Part shown: piece by piece, positions 15,905-23,770 of the stretch
How positions within the stretch are numbered: position 1 is the first letter of the stretch
How the letters are laid out: each line of letters starts with the position of its first letter
Source: Solirubrobacteraceae bacterium
GTDB lineage: Bacteria; Actinomycetota; Thermoleophilia; Solirubrobacterales; Solirubrobacteraceae
DNA length: 64,000 nt
Reading direction: 5' to 3'
NCBI GenBank assembly: GCA_017882455.1
Contig: JADGPL010000017.1
Span: forward strand, 1 to 64,000
Program-made: the position numbers and the translations under genes
Notes under the pieces: generated by a model
What the model saw: the letters and a program-made list of their open reading frames with translations, nothing else
The model's database searches: none
Told to the model about the DNA's origin: nothing

Positions 15905-17506
15905 ATGACCACGGTCCGAGAGGCGACGTTCGATCTGTTCCGCCAGCGCGGGATGACCACGATCTTCGGCAACCCCGGCTCGACCGAGCTGCCGATGCTC
16001 GGTCCGCTCCCAGATGACTTCCGCTACGTGCTGGGCCTGCAGGAGGCGGTTGCCGTGGGAATGGCCGACGGCTTTGCCCAGGCGAGCGGGAACGTCGCCC
16101 ACGTCAACCTGCACACCGCTCCCGGCGTCGGCAACGGCGTCGGAGCGATCTTCGGCGCGCGGGCGAACAAGGCGCCGCTGCTCGTCACCGCGGGCCAGCA
16201 GGCGCGCTCGCTGATCACGATGCAGGCGAACCTGACGAACCGCGACGCGGTGGAGGTGCCGAAGCCCTACGTCAAGTGGAGTCACGAGCCGCCGCGCGCC
16301 GCCGACGTGCCCTACGCGATCGCGCAGGCGATCCACCACGCGAGCCTTCCGCCGGCCGGCCCGGCGTTCGTGTCGATCCCGATGGACGACTGGCTGGTGG
16401 AGATCGAGCCGGTCGACTTCTCGACCCAGATCGCGCGTACGGTGGGCGGCCGCGCCCAGCCCTCGCCCGAGCAGGTCGCCGTGCTGGCCGAGCGCCTGCG
16501 CTCTGCGCGCAATCCGGTGTTCGTGGCCGGCCCGGACATCGATGCCTCGGGCGGCTGGGATGCCGCCGTCGAGCTCGTCGAGAGCCAGCGGCTGCCCGTC
16601 TGGGCCTCGCCCCCGACCGGCGGCAACCGCATCGGCTTCCCTGAGTCCCATCCGGCCTTCCAGGGCATGCTCCCGCCGGCCGTCGGGCCGCTCGGCGAGA
16701 CCCTCTCCGGTCACGATCTCGTGCTCGTGGCCGGCTCGTCGATCTTTCCCTACTACCCCAACATCCCCGGCGACTTCCTCGCCGACGGGACGAGCTTGAT
16801 CGCGATCACGAGCGATCCCGACGAGGCCGCGCGGGCCCCGATGGGAGACGCGATCGTCGCCGACGTCGCGCTCACGCTGCGCGCGCTGGTGGACGCGCTC
16901 CCGGGCCCGGCCGAGCGCGAGGCGCCTCCTGCGCGGGTCGAGCTCGATCCGCCCGCCGCCGGCGATGAGCTCACCGGCGGGGAAGTGCACGCGACCCTTG
17001 CCGAGCTCTTCCCGGAGGACGGGATCGTCGTGCTCGAGTCTCCGTCGAGCACGGTGGCGCTGCGCAACCAGCTGCGCCTGTCGCGTCCCGGCTCCTACTA
17101 CTTCAGCGCCAGTGGCGGGCTCGGATTCGGGCTCTCGGCCGCGCTCGGGGTGCAGCTCGCCCAGCCGCAGCGCCAGGTCGTGTGCGTGCTCGGCGAGGGC
17201 TCGGCGCAGTATGCGATCACCGCCTTCTGGACGGCCGCGGCCTACGAGATCCCCGTCAAGTTCCTGGTTCTGCGCAACAACGAGTACTCGATCCTGAAGT
17301 GGTTCGCCTCGCTCGAGAACGTGACCGGCGCGCCGGCTCTGGACCTGCCCCGCCTCGACGTGGCGGCGACGGCGCGCAGCTACAACGTCCCGGCGACGAG
17401 CGTCGCCGGGCGCGAGGAGCTCCACGGCGCCCTCGCCGACGCCCTCGCGCAGGATGGCCCGCGACTCGTGCAGGTCGACGTCGCCGCCGGGATGGCGCTC
17501 GCTTGA
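15905..17506 (+). CDS. mdlC: Benzoylformate-decarboxylase-like ThDP enzyme
   Basis: 533 residues from the ATG at 15905 (GGAAAGG just upstream). Strong family resemblance to benzoylformate decarboxylase: GNPGSTELPML (Ser26 region), LGLQEAVAVGMADG (activating Glu), VNLHTAPGVGNG (His70 region), LVTAGQQ, YVKWSHEPPRAADVPYA, and an LRNNEYSILKWF segment in the PP domain. Two departures from the characterised enzyme: the position of catalytic His281 appears to be Tyr284 (IFPYYPN), and the metal motif reads GEGS rather than GDGS. Expected reaction is non-oxidative decarboxylation of an aryl 2-keto acid to an aldehyde, but specificity may differ. Coupled by overlap to the FAD/Fe-S gene. Confidence 0.82.
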   Translation: MTTVREATFDLFRQRGMTTIFGNPGSTELPMLGPLPDDFRYVLGLQEAVAVGMADGFAQASGNVAHVNLHTAPGVGNGVGAIFGARANKAPLLVTAGQQARSLITMQANLTNRDAVEVPKPYVKWSHEPPRAADVPYAIAQAIHHASLPPAGPAFVSIPMDDWLVEIEPVDFSTQIARTVGGRAQPSPEQVAVLAERLRSARNPVFVAGPDIDASGGWDAAVELVESQRLPVWASPPTGGNRIGFPESHPAFQGMLPPAVGPLGETLSGHDLVLVAGSSIFPYYPNIPGDFLADGTSLIAITSDPDEAARAPMGDAIVADVALTLRALVDALPGPAEREAPPARVELDPPAAGDELTGGEVHATLAELFPEDGIVVLESPSSTVALRNQLRLSRPGSYYFSASGGLGFGLSAALGVQLAQPQRQVVCVLGEGSAQYAITAFWTAAAYEIPVKFLVLRNNEYSILKWFASLENVTGAPALDLPRLDVAATARSYNVPATSVAGREELHGALADALAQDGPRLVQVDVAAGMALA

Positions 17507-20454
17507 GCAGGCGCACGCCACTGCTCGCACCGGACACGCGCCGCATCGGGCGCCCGTCGGGCCCGCCCGCGCGAGACCGCGCGCCCGACGAGCTCGCCGC
17601 CGGAACGCCCGAGCCGTTGCGGGGCGATCTGATCTCGCTGCTCGGCCCCGAGCGGGTGCTCAGCCGAGCGATCGACCTGATCGCCTACGCATCCGACGCG
17701 AGTCCCTACCGGCGGTTGCCGGCGGTCGTGGTCATCGCTCACGACGCCGCCGACGTGGGCAAGGTGCTCGCCTACGCGCGGCGCAGCGCCATCCCGGTCA
17801 ACTTCCGCGGCGGCGGGACGAGCCTCAACGGACAGGCCCAGACCGACGGGATCATGATCGACGTCCGGCGCTGGTTCTCCGGCGTGAAGGTCGAGGAGGG
17901 TGGCGCGCGGGCGCGGCTTGCGCCCGGGACCCTGCTGGGGCTGGCCAACAGGCTGCTCGAGCGCCACGGATACAAGCTCGGCCCCGACCCGGCCAGCAAA
18001 GACATCGCCACGGTCGGCGGGGTGATCGCCAACAACTCCGGCGGCATGCGCTGCGGGGTGAGCTGGGACCCCTACTCGACGGTCGAGTCGATGACGCTGG
18101 TGCTCGCCTCCGGAACGGTCATCGACACGGCGGCAGTGGACGGCGAGGCGCGCTTCGCGGCGGCCGAGCCCGAGCTGGCGGCCGGCCTGCTCGCGCTACG
18201 GGAGGAGCTGCTGGCGGACGGGGAGCTGGCGGAGCGGGTGAGGCGCAAGTACGAGATCAAGAACGTCACCGGCTACAGGCTGTGCGCGCTGCTCGACGCC
18301 GACACGCCGCTGGAGATCTTCCGCCGCCTCGTCGTCGGATCGGAGGGCACGCTCGCGTTCATCGCCGAGGCGGTCATGCGCACGCGTCCCGAGCCGGTGC
18401 ACACCACCCTGGCTTGGGCGCATTTCCCGGACATCGACAGCGCGGCCGAGGTCGTGCCGGCGCTGGTCGCGGCGGGCGCCCGCGCGACCGAGCTGATGGT
18501 CGCCCCGGCGCTGATAGCAGCCGCCTGGAGCCTGCCGGGCACGCCCGAGCACTGGCGCGAGCTGCCGCCCGAGTCGGCCGCTCTGATCGTCGAGCTCGGA
18601 GGCGCCGACGAGCACGAGCTCGATGCGAGCGAGGCCGCCGCCGAAGCGGCCCTGGCAGGGCACGAGCTGATCGCAGCAGCGACCTTCACGCGCGAGGCCG
18701 AGGAGATCGAGATGGCGTGGAGGGTGCGCGAGGGCCTCTTCGGGCTGGTGGGACGGCTGCGGATGCCGGGGAGCGCGCTGATCATCGAGGACGTCTGCGT
18801 GCGCCCTGAGCGGATCGCCGAGTGCGCTCGCGACCTGCAGGCGCTGCTCGGCAAGCACGCCTTCCTGGTGGGGGTCGCCGGGCACGCCTCGGCCGGGAAC
18901 CTGCACTTCCAGCTGACGCCCGACTTCGCCAAGGCCGAGGATGTGGAGCGCTACGAGGCCTTCATGGAGGAGCTGGTCGAGCTGATCGTCGGAAAGTACG
19001 ACGGCTCGTTGAAGTCCGAGCACGGGACCGGCGTGAACATGGCCCCCTACGTGGAGCGCGAGTGGGGGGCGAAGGCCACGGCGATGATGTGGCGCGTCAA
19101 GGAGCTGGCCGACCGCGACGGGGTGCTCAACCCCGGAGTGGTGCTCAACCGGGACGCGGGCATCCACCTCAAGCACCTGAAGACCCAGCCCGAGATCGAG
19201 GAGGGCGCCACGCACTGCGTCGAGTGCGGGTTCTGCGAGCCGGTCTGCCCGAGCCGCAACGTCACCACCACCCCTCGCCAGCGGATCGTGATCAGGCGCG
19301 AGATGGCGCGCCAGACCGAGGGCTCGCCGGTCTATGAGGCGTTGCTGGCCGACTACGAGCACGACGCCCTGCAGACGTGTGCGGCCGACGGAAGCTGCCT
19401 GGGCGCCTGTCCGGTGGCGATCGACACGGGTGAGCTGATGAAGGAGCTCCGCCGGCGCGAGCGCAGCGAGCGCGAGGAAGCGGTGGCGCTCGCCGTGGCC
19501 AGGCGCTACGCGCTCGTCGAGCGCGCGGCGCGCATCGGGCTCGCCGGAGCCCGCGTGGTCGGGGAGGCGCTCGGAGCGGACACGCCGGCCCGGGTCTCGG
19601 AGCTGATCAGACGGCGCGTGAGCAGCGAGCTCGTGCCCACGCTCCCTGCGAGCATGCCGTCCGCCGCGCCCGCTCGCCTGCCGGCCACGGCGCACGCGGG
19701 GGCCGCAGCCGTCTATCTGCCGGCCTGCCTCAACCGCATCTTCGGCAACCCGCCCGGGCGCGAGCGCGAGCTCTCGCTTCCCGAGGCGCTCGTCGCGGTC
19801 TCCGAGCGGGCAGGCCTGCCCGTCTGGATCCCCGCCGATGTCGCCGGACACTGCTGCGCCACGCCCTGGAGCTCGAAGGGTTACCGCGGCGGGCAGGATC
19901 ACATGGCGGGCAAGACCGCGGCGGCGCTGTGGCGCTGGAGCGACGGCGGGCGCCTGCCGGTGGTGATCGACGCGAGCTCCTGTGCGCAGGGACTGATCGA
20001 GGACGTCGGACCCCGCCTGCGCGAGGCAGAGCGCGAGCGCTTCGAGCAGATCGAGATCCTCGACTCGATCGCCTGGGTGCACGACCGGCTGCTGGGGGGG
20101 CTGCAGGTGGAGAGCAAGGTCGCTTCGGCGGCGGTCCACCCGACCTGCGCGGCATCCCAGATGGGACTGTCTGGGAAGCTCGAGGCGATCGCACGCGAGC
20201 TCGCCGAGGAGGTCCTCGTCCCAGCCGCGAGCGGTTGCTGCGGGATGGCGGGCGATCGCGGGCTGCTGCACCCCGAGCTTCCGGCCTCGGCGTTGCGCGA
20301 TGTCGCGATCGAGCTCGCCCAGCACGACATCGAGGAGCACCTGTGCAGCAATCGCACCTGTGAGATCGGACTGCAGCTCCTCACGGGTGCTCCCTATGGC
20401 TCCTTCGTGCTGCTGCTCGAGCGCCTGACGCGGCCCGGGCCAGTGCTGGGCTGA
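17503..20454 (+). CDS. FAD-linked oxidase/Fe-S fusion, D-lactate (2-hydroxy acid) dehydrogenase type
   Basis: 983 residues from a TTG that overlaps the upstream stop (TTGA). N-terminal FAD_binding_4 domain with NFRGGGTSLNGQA at about residue 105, FAD-oxidase C-terminal domain to about 540 (HGTGVNMAPYVE), then two Fe-S cysteine clusters (CVECGFCEPVCP and CAADGSCLGACP, about 570-640). The C-terminus has CCG-type cysteine motifs (HCCATPW, SGCCGMAGDRG). This matches the membrane-associated, quinone-linked D-2-hydroxyacid dehydrogenases of the D-LDH/YdiJ group. Next to a benzoylformate-decarboxylase-like enzyme it may oxidise an aryl 2-hydroxy acid such as a D-mandelate analogue (inference). Confidence 0.85.
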   Translation: MSRRTPLLAPDTRRIGRPSGPPARDRAPDELAAGTPEPLRGDLISLLGPERVLSRAIDLIAYASDASPYRRLPAVVVIAHDAADVGKVLAYARRSAIPVNFRGGGTSLNGQAQTDGIMIDVRRWFSGVKVEEGGARARLAPGTLLGLANRLLERHGYKLGPDPASKDIATVGGVIANNSGGMRCGVSWDPYSTVESMTLVLASGTVIDTAAVDGEARFAAAEPELAAGLLALREELLADGELAERVRRKYEIKNVTGYRLCALLDADTPLEIFRRLVVGSEGTLAFIAEAVMRTRPEPVHTTLAWAHFPDIDSAAEVVPALVAAGARATELMVAPALIAAAWSLPGTPEHWRELPPESAALIVELGGADEHELDASEAAAEAALAGHELIAAATFTREAEEIEMAWRVREGLFGLVGRLRMPGSALIIEDVCVRPERIAECARDLQALLGKHAFLVGVAGHASAGNLHFQLTPDFAKAEDVERYEAFMEELVELIVGKYDGSLKSEHGTGVNMAPYVEREWGAKATAMMWRVKELADRDGVLNPGVVLNRDAGIHLKHLKTQPEIEEGATHCVECGFCEPVCPSRNVTTTPRQRIVIRREMARQTEGSPVYEALLADYEHDALQTCAADGSCLGACPVAIDTGELMKELRRRERSEREEAVALAVARRYALVERAARIGLAGARVVGEALGADTPARVSELIRRRVSSELVPTLPASMPSAAPARLPATAHAGAAAVYLPACLNRIFGNPPGRERELSLPEALVAVSERAGLPVWIPADVAGHCCATPWSSKGYRGGQDHMAGKTAAALWRWSDGGRLPVVIDASSCAQGLIEDVGPRLREAERERFEQIEILDSIAWVHDRLLGGLQVESKVASAAVHPTCAASQMGLSGKLEAIARELAEEVLVPAASGCCGMAGDRGLLHPELPASALRDVAIELAQHDIEEHLCSNRTCEIGLQLLTGAPYGSFVLLLERLTRPGPVLG

Positions 20455-20458
20455 GGCA

Positions 20459-21250
20459 TCAGCCGCGGCGGTGGCGCCCGGCGGGCGCTGGACGCGGGCA
20501 GGGTACCTTGGCGGACGCGCTCGTGTGAGTGCCGTCGAGGAAGCCGACGGCGGCGGTGAAGGGCCAGCCCCCCCGCGGACAGCTCGAGGGCAGGCGCACG
20601 CCCCGCGGGCGATAGGCGACGCTGCGGCCGCGTTCGCGGCGGTAGTAGATGAGATGTTCGGGCCCGATCGCCGCATGCAGGCGCACCACGGAGACGTAGG
20701 GCGCTTCGGGGAGGCTCGCGATCAACGGCGGTTCGATCGCCACGCTCCCGCCGAACGGCGCGTGTGCGTCGAGCAGCAGCGCGGGCAGCGCGAGATGGGC
20801 CACGATCGGGCTCGATCCCTCGACGTAGAACGTCAGCGCGAAGCGTTCGTCCTTGGTTTCCGCGCGCACGATCGCAACGCGTGCGCTCTCGCGAACGATC
20901 GACTGGCCGACCGGGATCTCGACGGTGGCGCTGCCCGTGCCCATGTGGGCGTCCGAGCGGCAGCCGGCGGGTCCGCGCAGCTGCAACGTCGTGGGCGTGC
21001 AGGCGTCCAGCCCGAGGCCGCTGACGACGATGCCGACATTGCCGGGGTAGCGCAGCGTGACGGCGGTGAGCGGAGAGGGCACCCCGCCGCCCGGCGCAGT
21101 GATCGCGAAGTCGAACCCGATCGTGGTCTGCTCGTCGAGGCGGTCCGGCTTGAGGCTCGCGTGGAGCCGAAGCGACTCCCTGGCCTGGGCCGGCGCCGCC
21201 AGGGTGGCGGCGCCGAGCGCCGCCAACAGTGCGATGCGGGCGCCCCTCAT
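20459..21250 (-). CDS. Secreted protein of unknown function
   Basis: 263 residues with a clear Sec signal peptide (RIALLAALGAATLAAPAQA, cleavage around residue 23). The mature part is predicted beta-rich and contains PGGGVPSPLTAVTLRYPGNV and a Cys-containing segment, LDACTPTTLQLRGPAGC. It starts one base after the stop of the upstream secreted gene (21252-21749), so the two are co-transcribed. It is convergent with the FAD/Fe-S gene only four bases away. Family not recognised. Confidence 0.75.
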   Translation of the reverse strand: MRGARIALLAALGAATLAAPAQARESLRLHASLKPDRLDEQTTIGFDFAITAPGGGVPSPLTAVTLRYPGNVGIVVSGLGLDACTPTTLQLRGPAGCRSDAHMGTGSATVEIPVGQSIVRESARVAIVRAETKDERFALTFYVEGSSPIVAHLALPALLLDAHAPFGGSVAIEPPLIASLPEAPYVSVVRLHAAIGPEHLIYYRRERGRSVAYRPRGVRLPSSCPRGGWPFTAAVGFLDGTHTSASAKVPCPRPAPAGRHRRG

Positions 21251-21251
21251 C

Positions 21252-21749
21252 TCAGTAGAGGAGCGTGCCGGTGGTCTGGACTGTCATGTCGTAGGTGTTG
21301 CGGTTGAGGATCCCGTAGAAGCCGCCGCGGCCGTGCGCGTGGGCGTAGCGGCCGGTGCCGCCCGTCGCCACCAGCCAGCCGCCGAAGCTCTGATACAGCC
21401 CCGACCCGTGCACGGCCGCGCGGGCGTGCCCGTTGATCGAGCCACCGTGCACGTAGATCGTGAAGTTGGCGGTCAAGGTCGCCGTGATGTTGCAGTTGGC
21501 GCGCATTGCGCCCGGAAAGGTCCCCAATGCGGAGCCTTCCTCGTACAGCCACGATCCCGAGCTGCGATTTTCGTTGTAGCGCAGGTGCGCTGTGTCGGCC
21601 GTGCTCACCGAGCGGGCCGCCCGCGCCCGCAGTGGAGCCCCCGCGCCGGCTATGGGCGCCGTCCACGCGAGCACGCCCGCGACCGCGAGCAGCGCGCTCA
21701 GGAGTGTCGCGACGGTCCCTCCACCGCCGCTTGGTTTGATGATTGCCAT
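21252..21749 (-). CDS. Small secreted/anchored protein of unknown function
   Basis: 165 residues from the ATG at 21749, nine bases after AAGGCG; an ATG at 21755 is the alternative. An N-terminal hydrophobic segment (VATLLSALLAVAGVLAWTAP) acts as a signal or anchor. The remainder is Gly/Asn/Thr-rich, with NITATLTANFTIYVHGGSIN, ATGGTGRYAHAHGRGG and DMTVQTTGTLLY, which suggests a beta-sandwich exported protein. It follows the cis-prenyltransferase by 111 bases on the same strand and may be the tail of the module B transcript. Family not recognised. Confidence 0.7.
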   Translation of the reverse strand: MAIIKPSGGGGTVATLLSALLAVAGVLAWTAPIAGAGAPLRARAARSVSTADTAHLRYNENRSSGSWLYEEGSALGTFPGAMRANCNITATLTANFTIYVHGGSINGHARAAVHGSGLYQSFGGWLVATGGTGRYAHAHGRGGFYGILNRNTYDMTVQTTGTLLY

Positions 21750-21860
21750 CAACATTGGCGCCTTGCTGTCCGGCACACGGAAGCGTTCGGCGGGATGATA
21801 CCTGCCGCCGGTGGCCGCTCTCGCCGCTGGAGGAGACGCAGGAGGGGCGGGCTCTCGGGG

Positions 21861-22559
21861 TCATCTGCCGCCAAATCGGCGCCTGCGTGCGCCGAACTCG
21901 GCCAGCGCCCGTTCCAGGTGGGCGCGGCTGAAATCGGGCCACAGCTCGTCGCTGAACACGAGCTCCGAATAGGCGGACTGCCACAGCAGGAAGTTCGACA
22001 GGCGCCGCTCGCCCCCCGTGCGGATGATCAGGTCCGGGTCGTGCATGTCGGGCGCATAGAGGCAGCTGCGGAAAGCCTCCTCGGTGTCTCCGCGCAGCTG
22101 CTTGGCCGCGTCGATGATCTCGGCGCGCCCGCCGTAGTTGAACGCCACGTAGAGGGTGATGAGCTCGTTCGCGGCGGTCAGCGCTTCGGCCCGCTCCATC
22201 TCCGCCAGCAGCTCCGCCCCGGCGCCGGCGCGGCGCCCGATGAAGCGCATGCGCACGTTGTGTCGATTGAGCTCAGGCGCCTCGCGGGCGATCCGGCGGG
22301 CCAGCATCGAGATCAGGCCGTGCACCTCCGCGGGCGGGCGCGACCAGTTCTCGGTCGAGAACGAGTACACGGTCAGCTGCTCGATTCCGAGCTCGACGGC
22401 GTCACGCAGCCGGGCCTTGAGCGTGTCGGCGCCGGCGTCGTGACCGGCGTTGACCGACAGGCGGCGCGCGTGCGCCCAGCGGCCGTTGCCGTCGGTGATG
22501 ATCGCCACGTAGCGCGCGATCCCCACGATCGAGCCGTCCCACAGCGCGGGGGCGCTCAT
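21861..22559 (-). CDS. Cis-prenyltransferase (UppS family) in module B
   Basis: 232 residues, ATG overlapping the terpene synthase stop (ATGA). Family motifs are complete: ITDGNGRWA with the catalytic Asp, GHDAGADTLK, YSFSTENWSRP, YVAFNYGGRAEI, and DLIIRTGGERRLSNFLLWQ with the diphosphate-binding Arg residues. It condenses isopentenyl diphosphate onto an allylic primer to give a Z-configured polyprenyl diphosphate in the cytoplasm. Translational coupling to a YtpB-type synthase suggests it supplies a dedicated substrate rather than, or besides, undecaprenyl diphosphate for the wall. Chain length cannot be read from the sequence. Module A lacks this gene. Confidence 0.9.
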   Translation of the reverse strand: MSAPALWDGSIVGIARYVAIITDGNGRWAHARRLSVNAGHDAGADTLKARLRDAVELGIEQLTVYSFSTENWSRPPAEVHGLISMLARRIAREAPELNRHNVRMRFIGRRAGAGAELLAEMERAEALTAANELITLYVAFNYGGRAEIIDAAKQLRGDTEEAFRSCLYAPDMHDPDLIIRTGGERRLSNFLLWQSAYSELVFSDELWPDFSRAHLERALAEFGARRRRFGGR

Positions 22560-23770
22560 GGCCCGAGCCCCGCCGGGGCCGTCGAATCCCGGCGCCCGAG
22601 ACCACGCAGGCGCTTGGCGGCACGCCACGCGTGCATCACCGCGAGCGTCGGGACGATCAGCGGCCGCAGATGGGCGGTCGTCCGCCTGGTCGCGGTGCGG
22701 GCGAAGGCGCTCTTGGCCGTGGGAGCGGAGGTGTAGTAGGCGACGATCCCCACGATCGTCATCACGTGGTGCGGACCGTTGGGCACGCACCGTGCCCGCG
22801 CGACGGCGTCGTGGACCACACGCTCCAGGCGCTCCTGCAGGACCTCGGGGTCCTCGTAGAGGCGTACATATCCCGGGTGTCCGGCGGCAGCGTCGCGGTC
22901 GTAGTCGATGAGGCTGTCCAGCACGGTGGGGAGCACCGAGATCGAGAGGTATGCACGGTCGAGCTCGGCGGCCTGAGCGCGGGTCGTGCGGCGGTCGGCG
23001 GCGGCGGCGATCAGCGCGTGCGCCCCGAGCACCGAGGAGGCGGCGCCGGCCAGGAACTCACGCCACTCGAGCGTCGTGCCCACGGCCTGTGCCGTTGCCC
23101 AGCGCTCGAGCTGCTCGGGCTCGGCGAGCGAGCTCGAGTGGATGCGCAGCTGCGCCTCGCCGCTGCGCGCCGCCGCGCGCACCAGCAGGTCGGACAGCCT
23201 CGCCGCCGCGGGCAGCCCGGCGAGCGCGAAGCGCACCGTGGAGACCAGCTCGTCGAGATATCCGCTCGTGTCGGAGCTGGGATGGTCGCGGAAGTACTCG
23301 CCCCTGCGCTGGGTCGTCACGGAGACGGCGTCCGTGAACGCCCCGAACAGGCGCTCGCCGGCTCCCGGGCACTCGTGCGCGGGAGCCTCGGTCAGGCCGT
23401 CGAGATAGTCGAAGATGATCTCCAGGGCCACGATCGCCTTGACGACTCGCCGGCGGTGGACGGGGGGCGCGAGCGTCGCGAGCGTCGCCGCCACCTCCGC
23501 GTTGAAGCCCTCCTCCGCGAGCTTCTCCAGAGCGAGGCCGCGCAGGGCCGGGTCTGGGATCGCGTGGGCTCGTCGATTCCAGTGGGCCAGCTGCTCGCGC
23601 ACGATCGGGGCCACGCTCGACCAGTACCGCGCATTGGCACGCACGAGGGCCACGGCGGCGTGCGCCGAGAGGCCCGCCTCCAGGAGCCCGGAGGCGGCTG
23701 GGACGCGCGGTGTGCGCAGCACCCAAGGGGGTGGGAGTGGCGTGGCGGCGAGCGTCGGCGGCCTACTCAT
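22556..23770 (-). CDS. YtpB-type large-terpene synthase, DUF2600 (module B)
   Basis: 404 residues, about 27 longer at the N-terminus than the module A enzyme. Matching segments: PIVREQLAHWNRRAHAIP, LEKLAEEGFNAEVAATLATLAP, and the Asp-rich VALEIIFDYLDGLTE at about residue 120. The second acidic region is SLIDYDRDAAAGHPGYV, followed by YYTSAPTAKSAFA and a C-terminal VPTLAVMHAWRAAKR that matches the module A ILAVMRLMRRH end. The start overlaps the permease stop by eight bases and the end overlaps the cis-prenyltransferase start. Expected to cyclise a long prenyl diphosphate, probably the coupled enzyme's product. Confidence 0.82.
   Translation of the reverse strand: MSRPPTLAATPLPPPWVLRTPRVPAASGLLEAGLSAHAAVALVRANARYWSSVAPIVREQLAHWNRRAHAIPDPALRGLALEKLAEEGFNAEVAATLATLAPPVHRRRVVKAIVALEIIFDYLDGLTEAPAHECPGAGERLFGAFTDAVSVTTQRRGEYFRDHPSSDTSGYLDELVSTVRFALAGLPAAARLSDLLVRAAARSGEAQLRIHSSSLAEPEQLERWATAQAVGTTLEWREFLAGAASSVLGAHALIAAAADRRTTRAQAAELDRAYLSISVLPTVLDSLIDYDRDAAAGHPGYVRLYEDPEVLQERLERVVHDAVARARCVPNGPHHVMTIVGIVAYYTSAPTAKSAFARTATRRTTAHLRPLIVPTLAVMHAWRAAKRLRGLGRRDSTAPAGLGP

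Noticed and set aside
15716..17530. 604-codon open frame on the minus strand opposite the decarboxylase gene
   Set aside because: A high-GC antisense shadow: no family motifs, Arg/His/Asp-rich composition, and the plus-strand frame encodes a complete recognised enzyme.
18196..20676. 826-codon open frame on the minus strand opposite the FAD/Fe-S gene
   Set aside because: Shadow of a real gene; no motifs and improbable composition.
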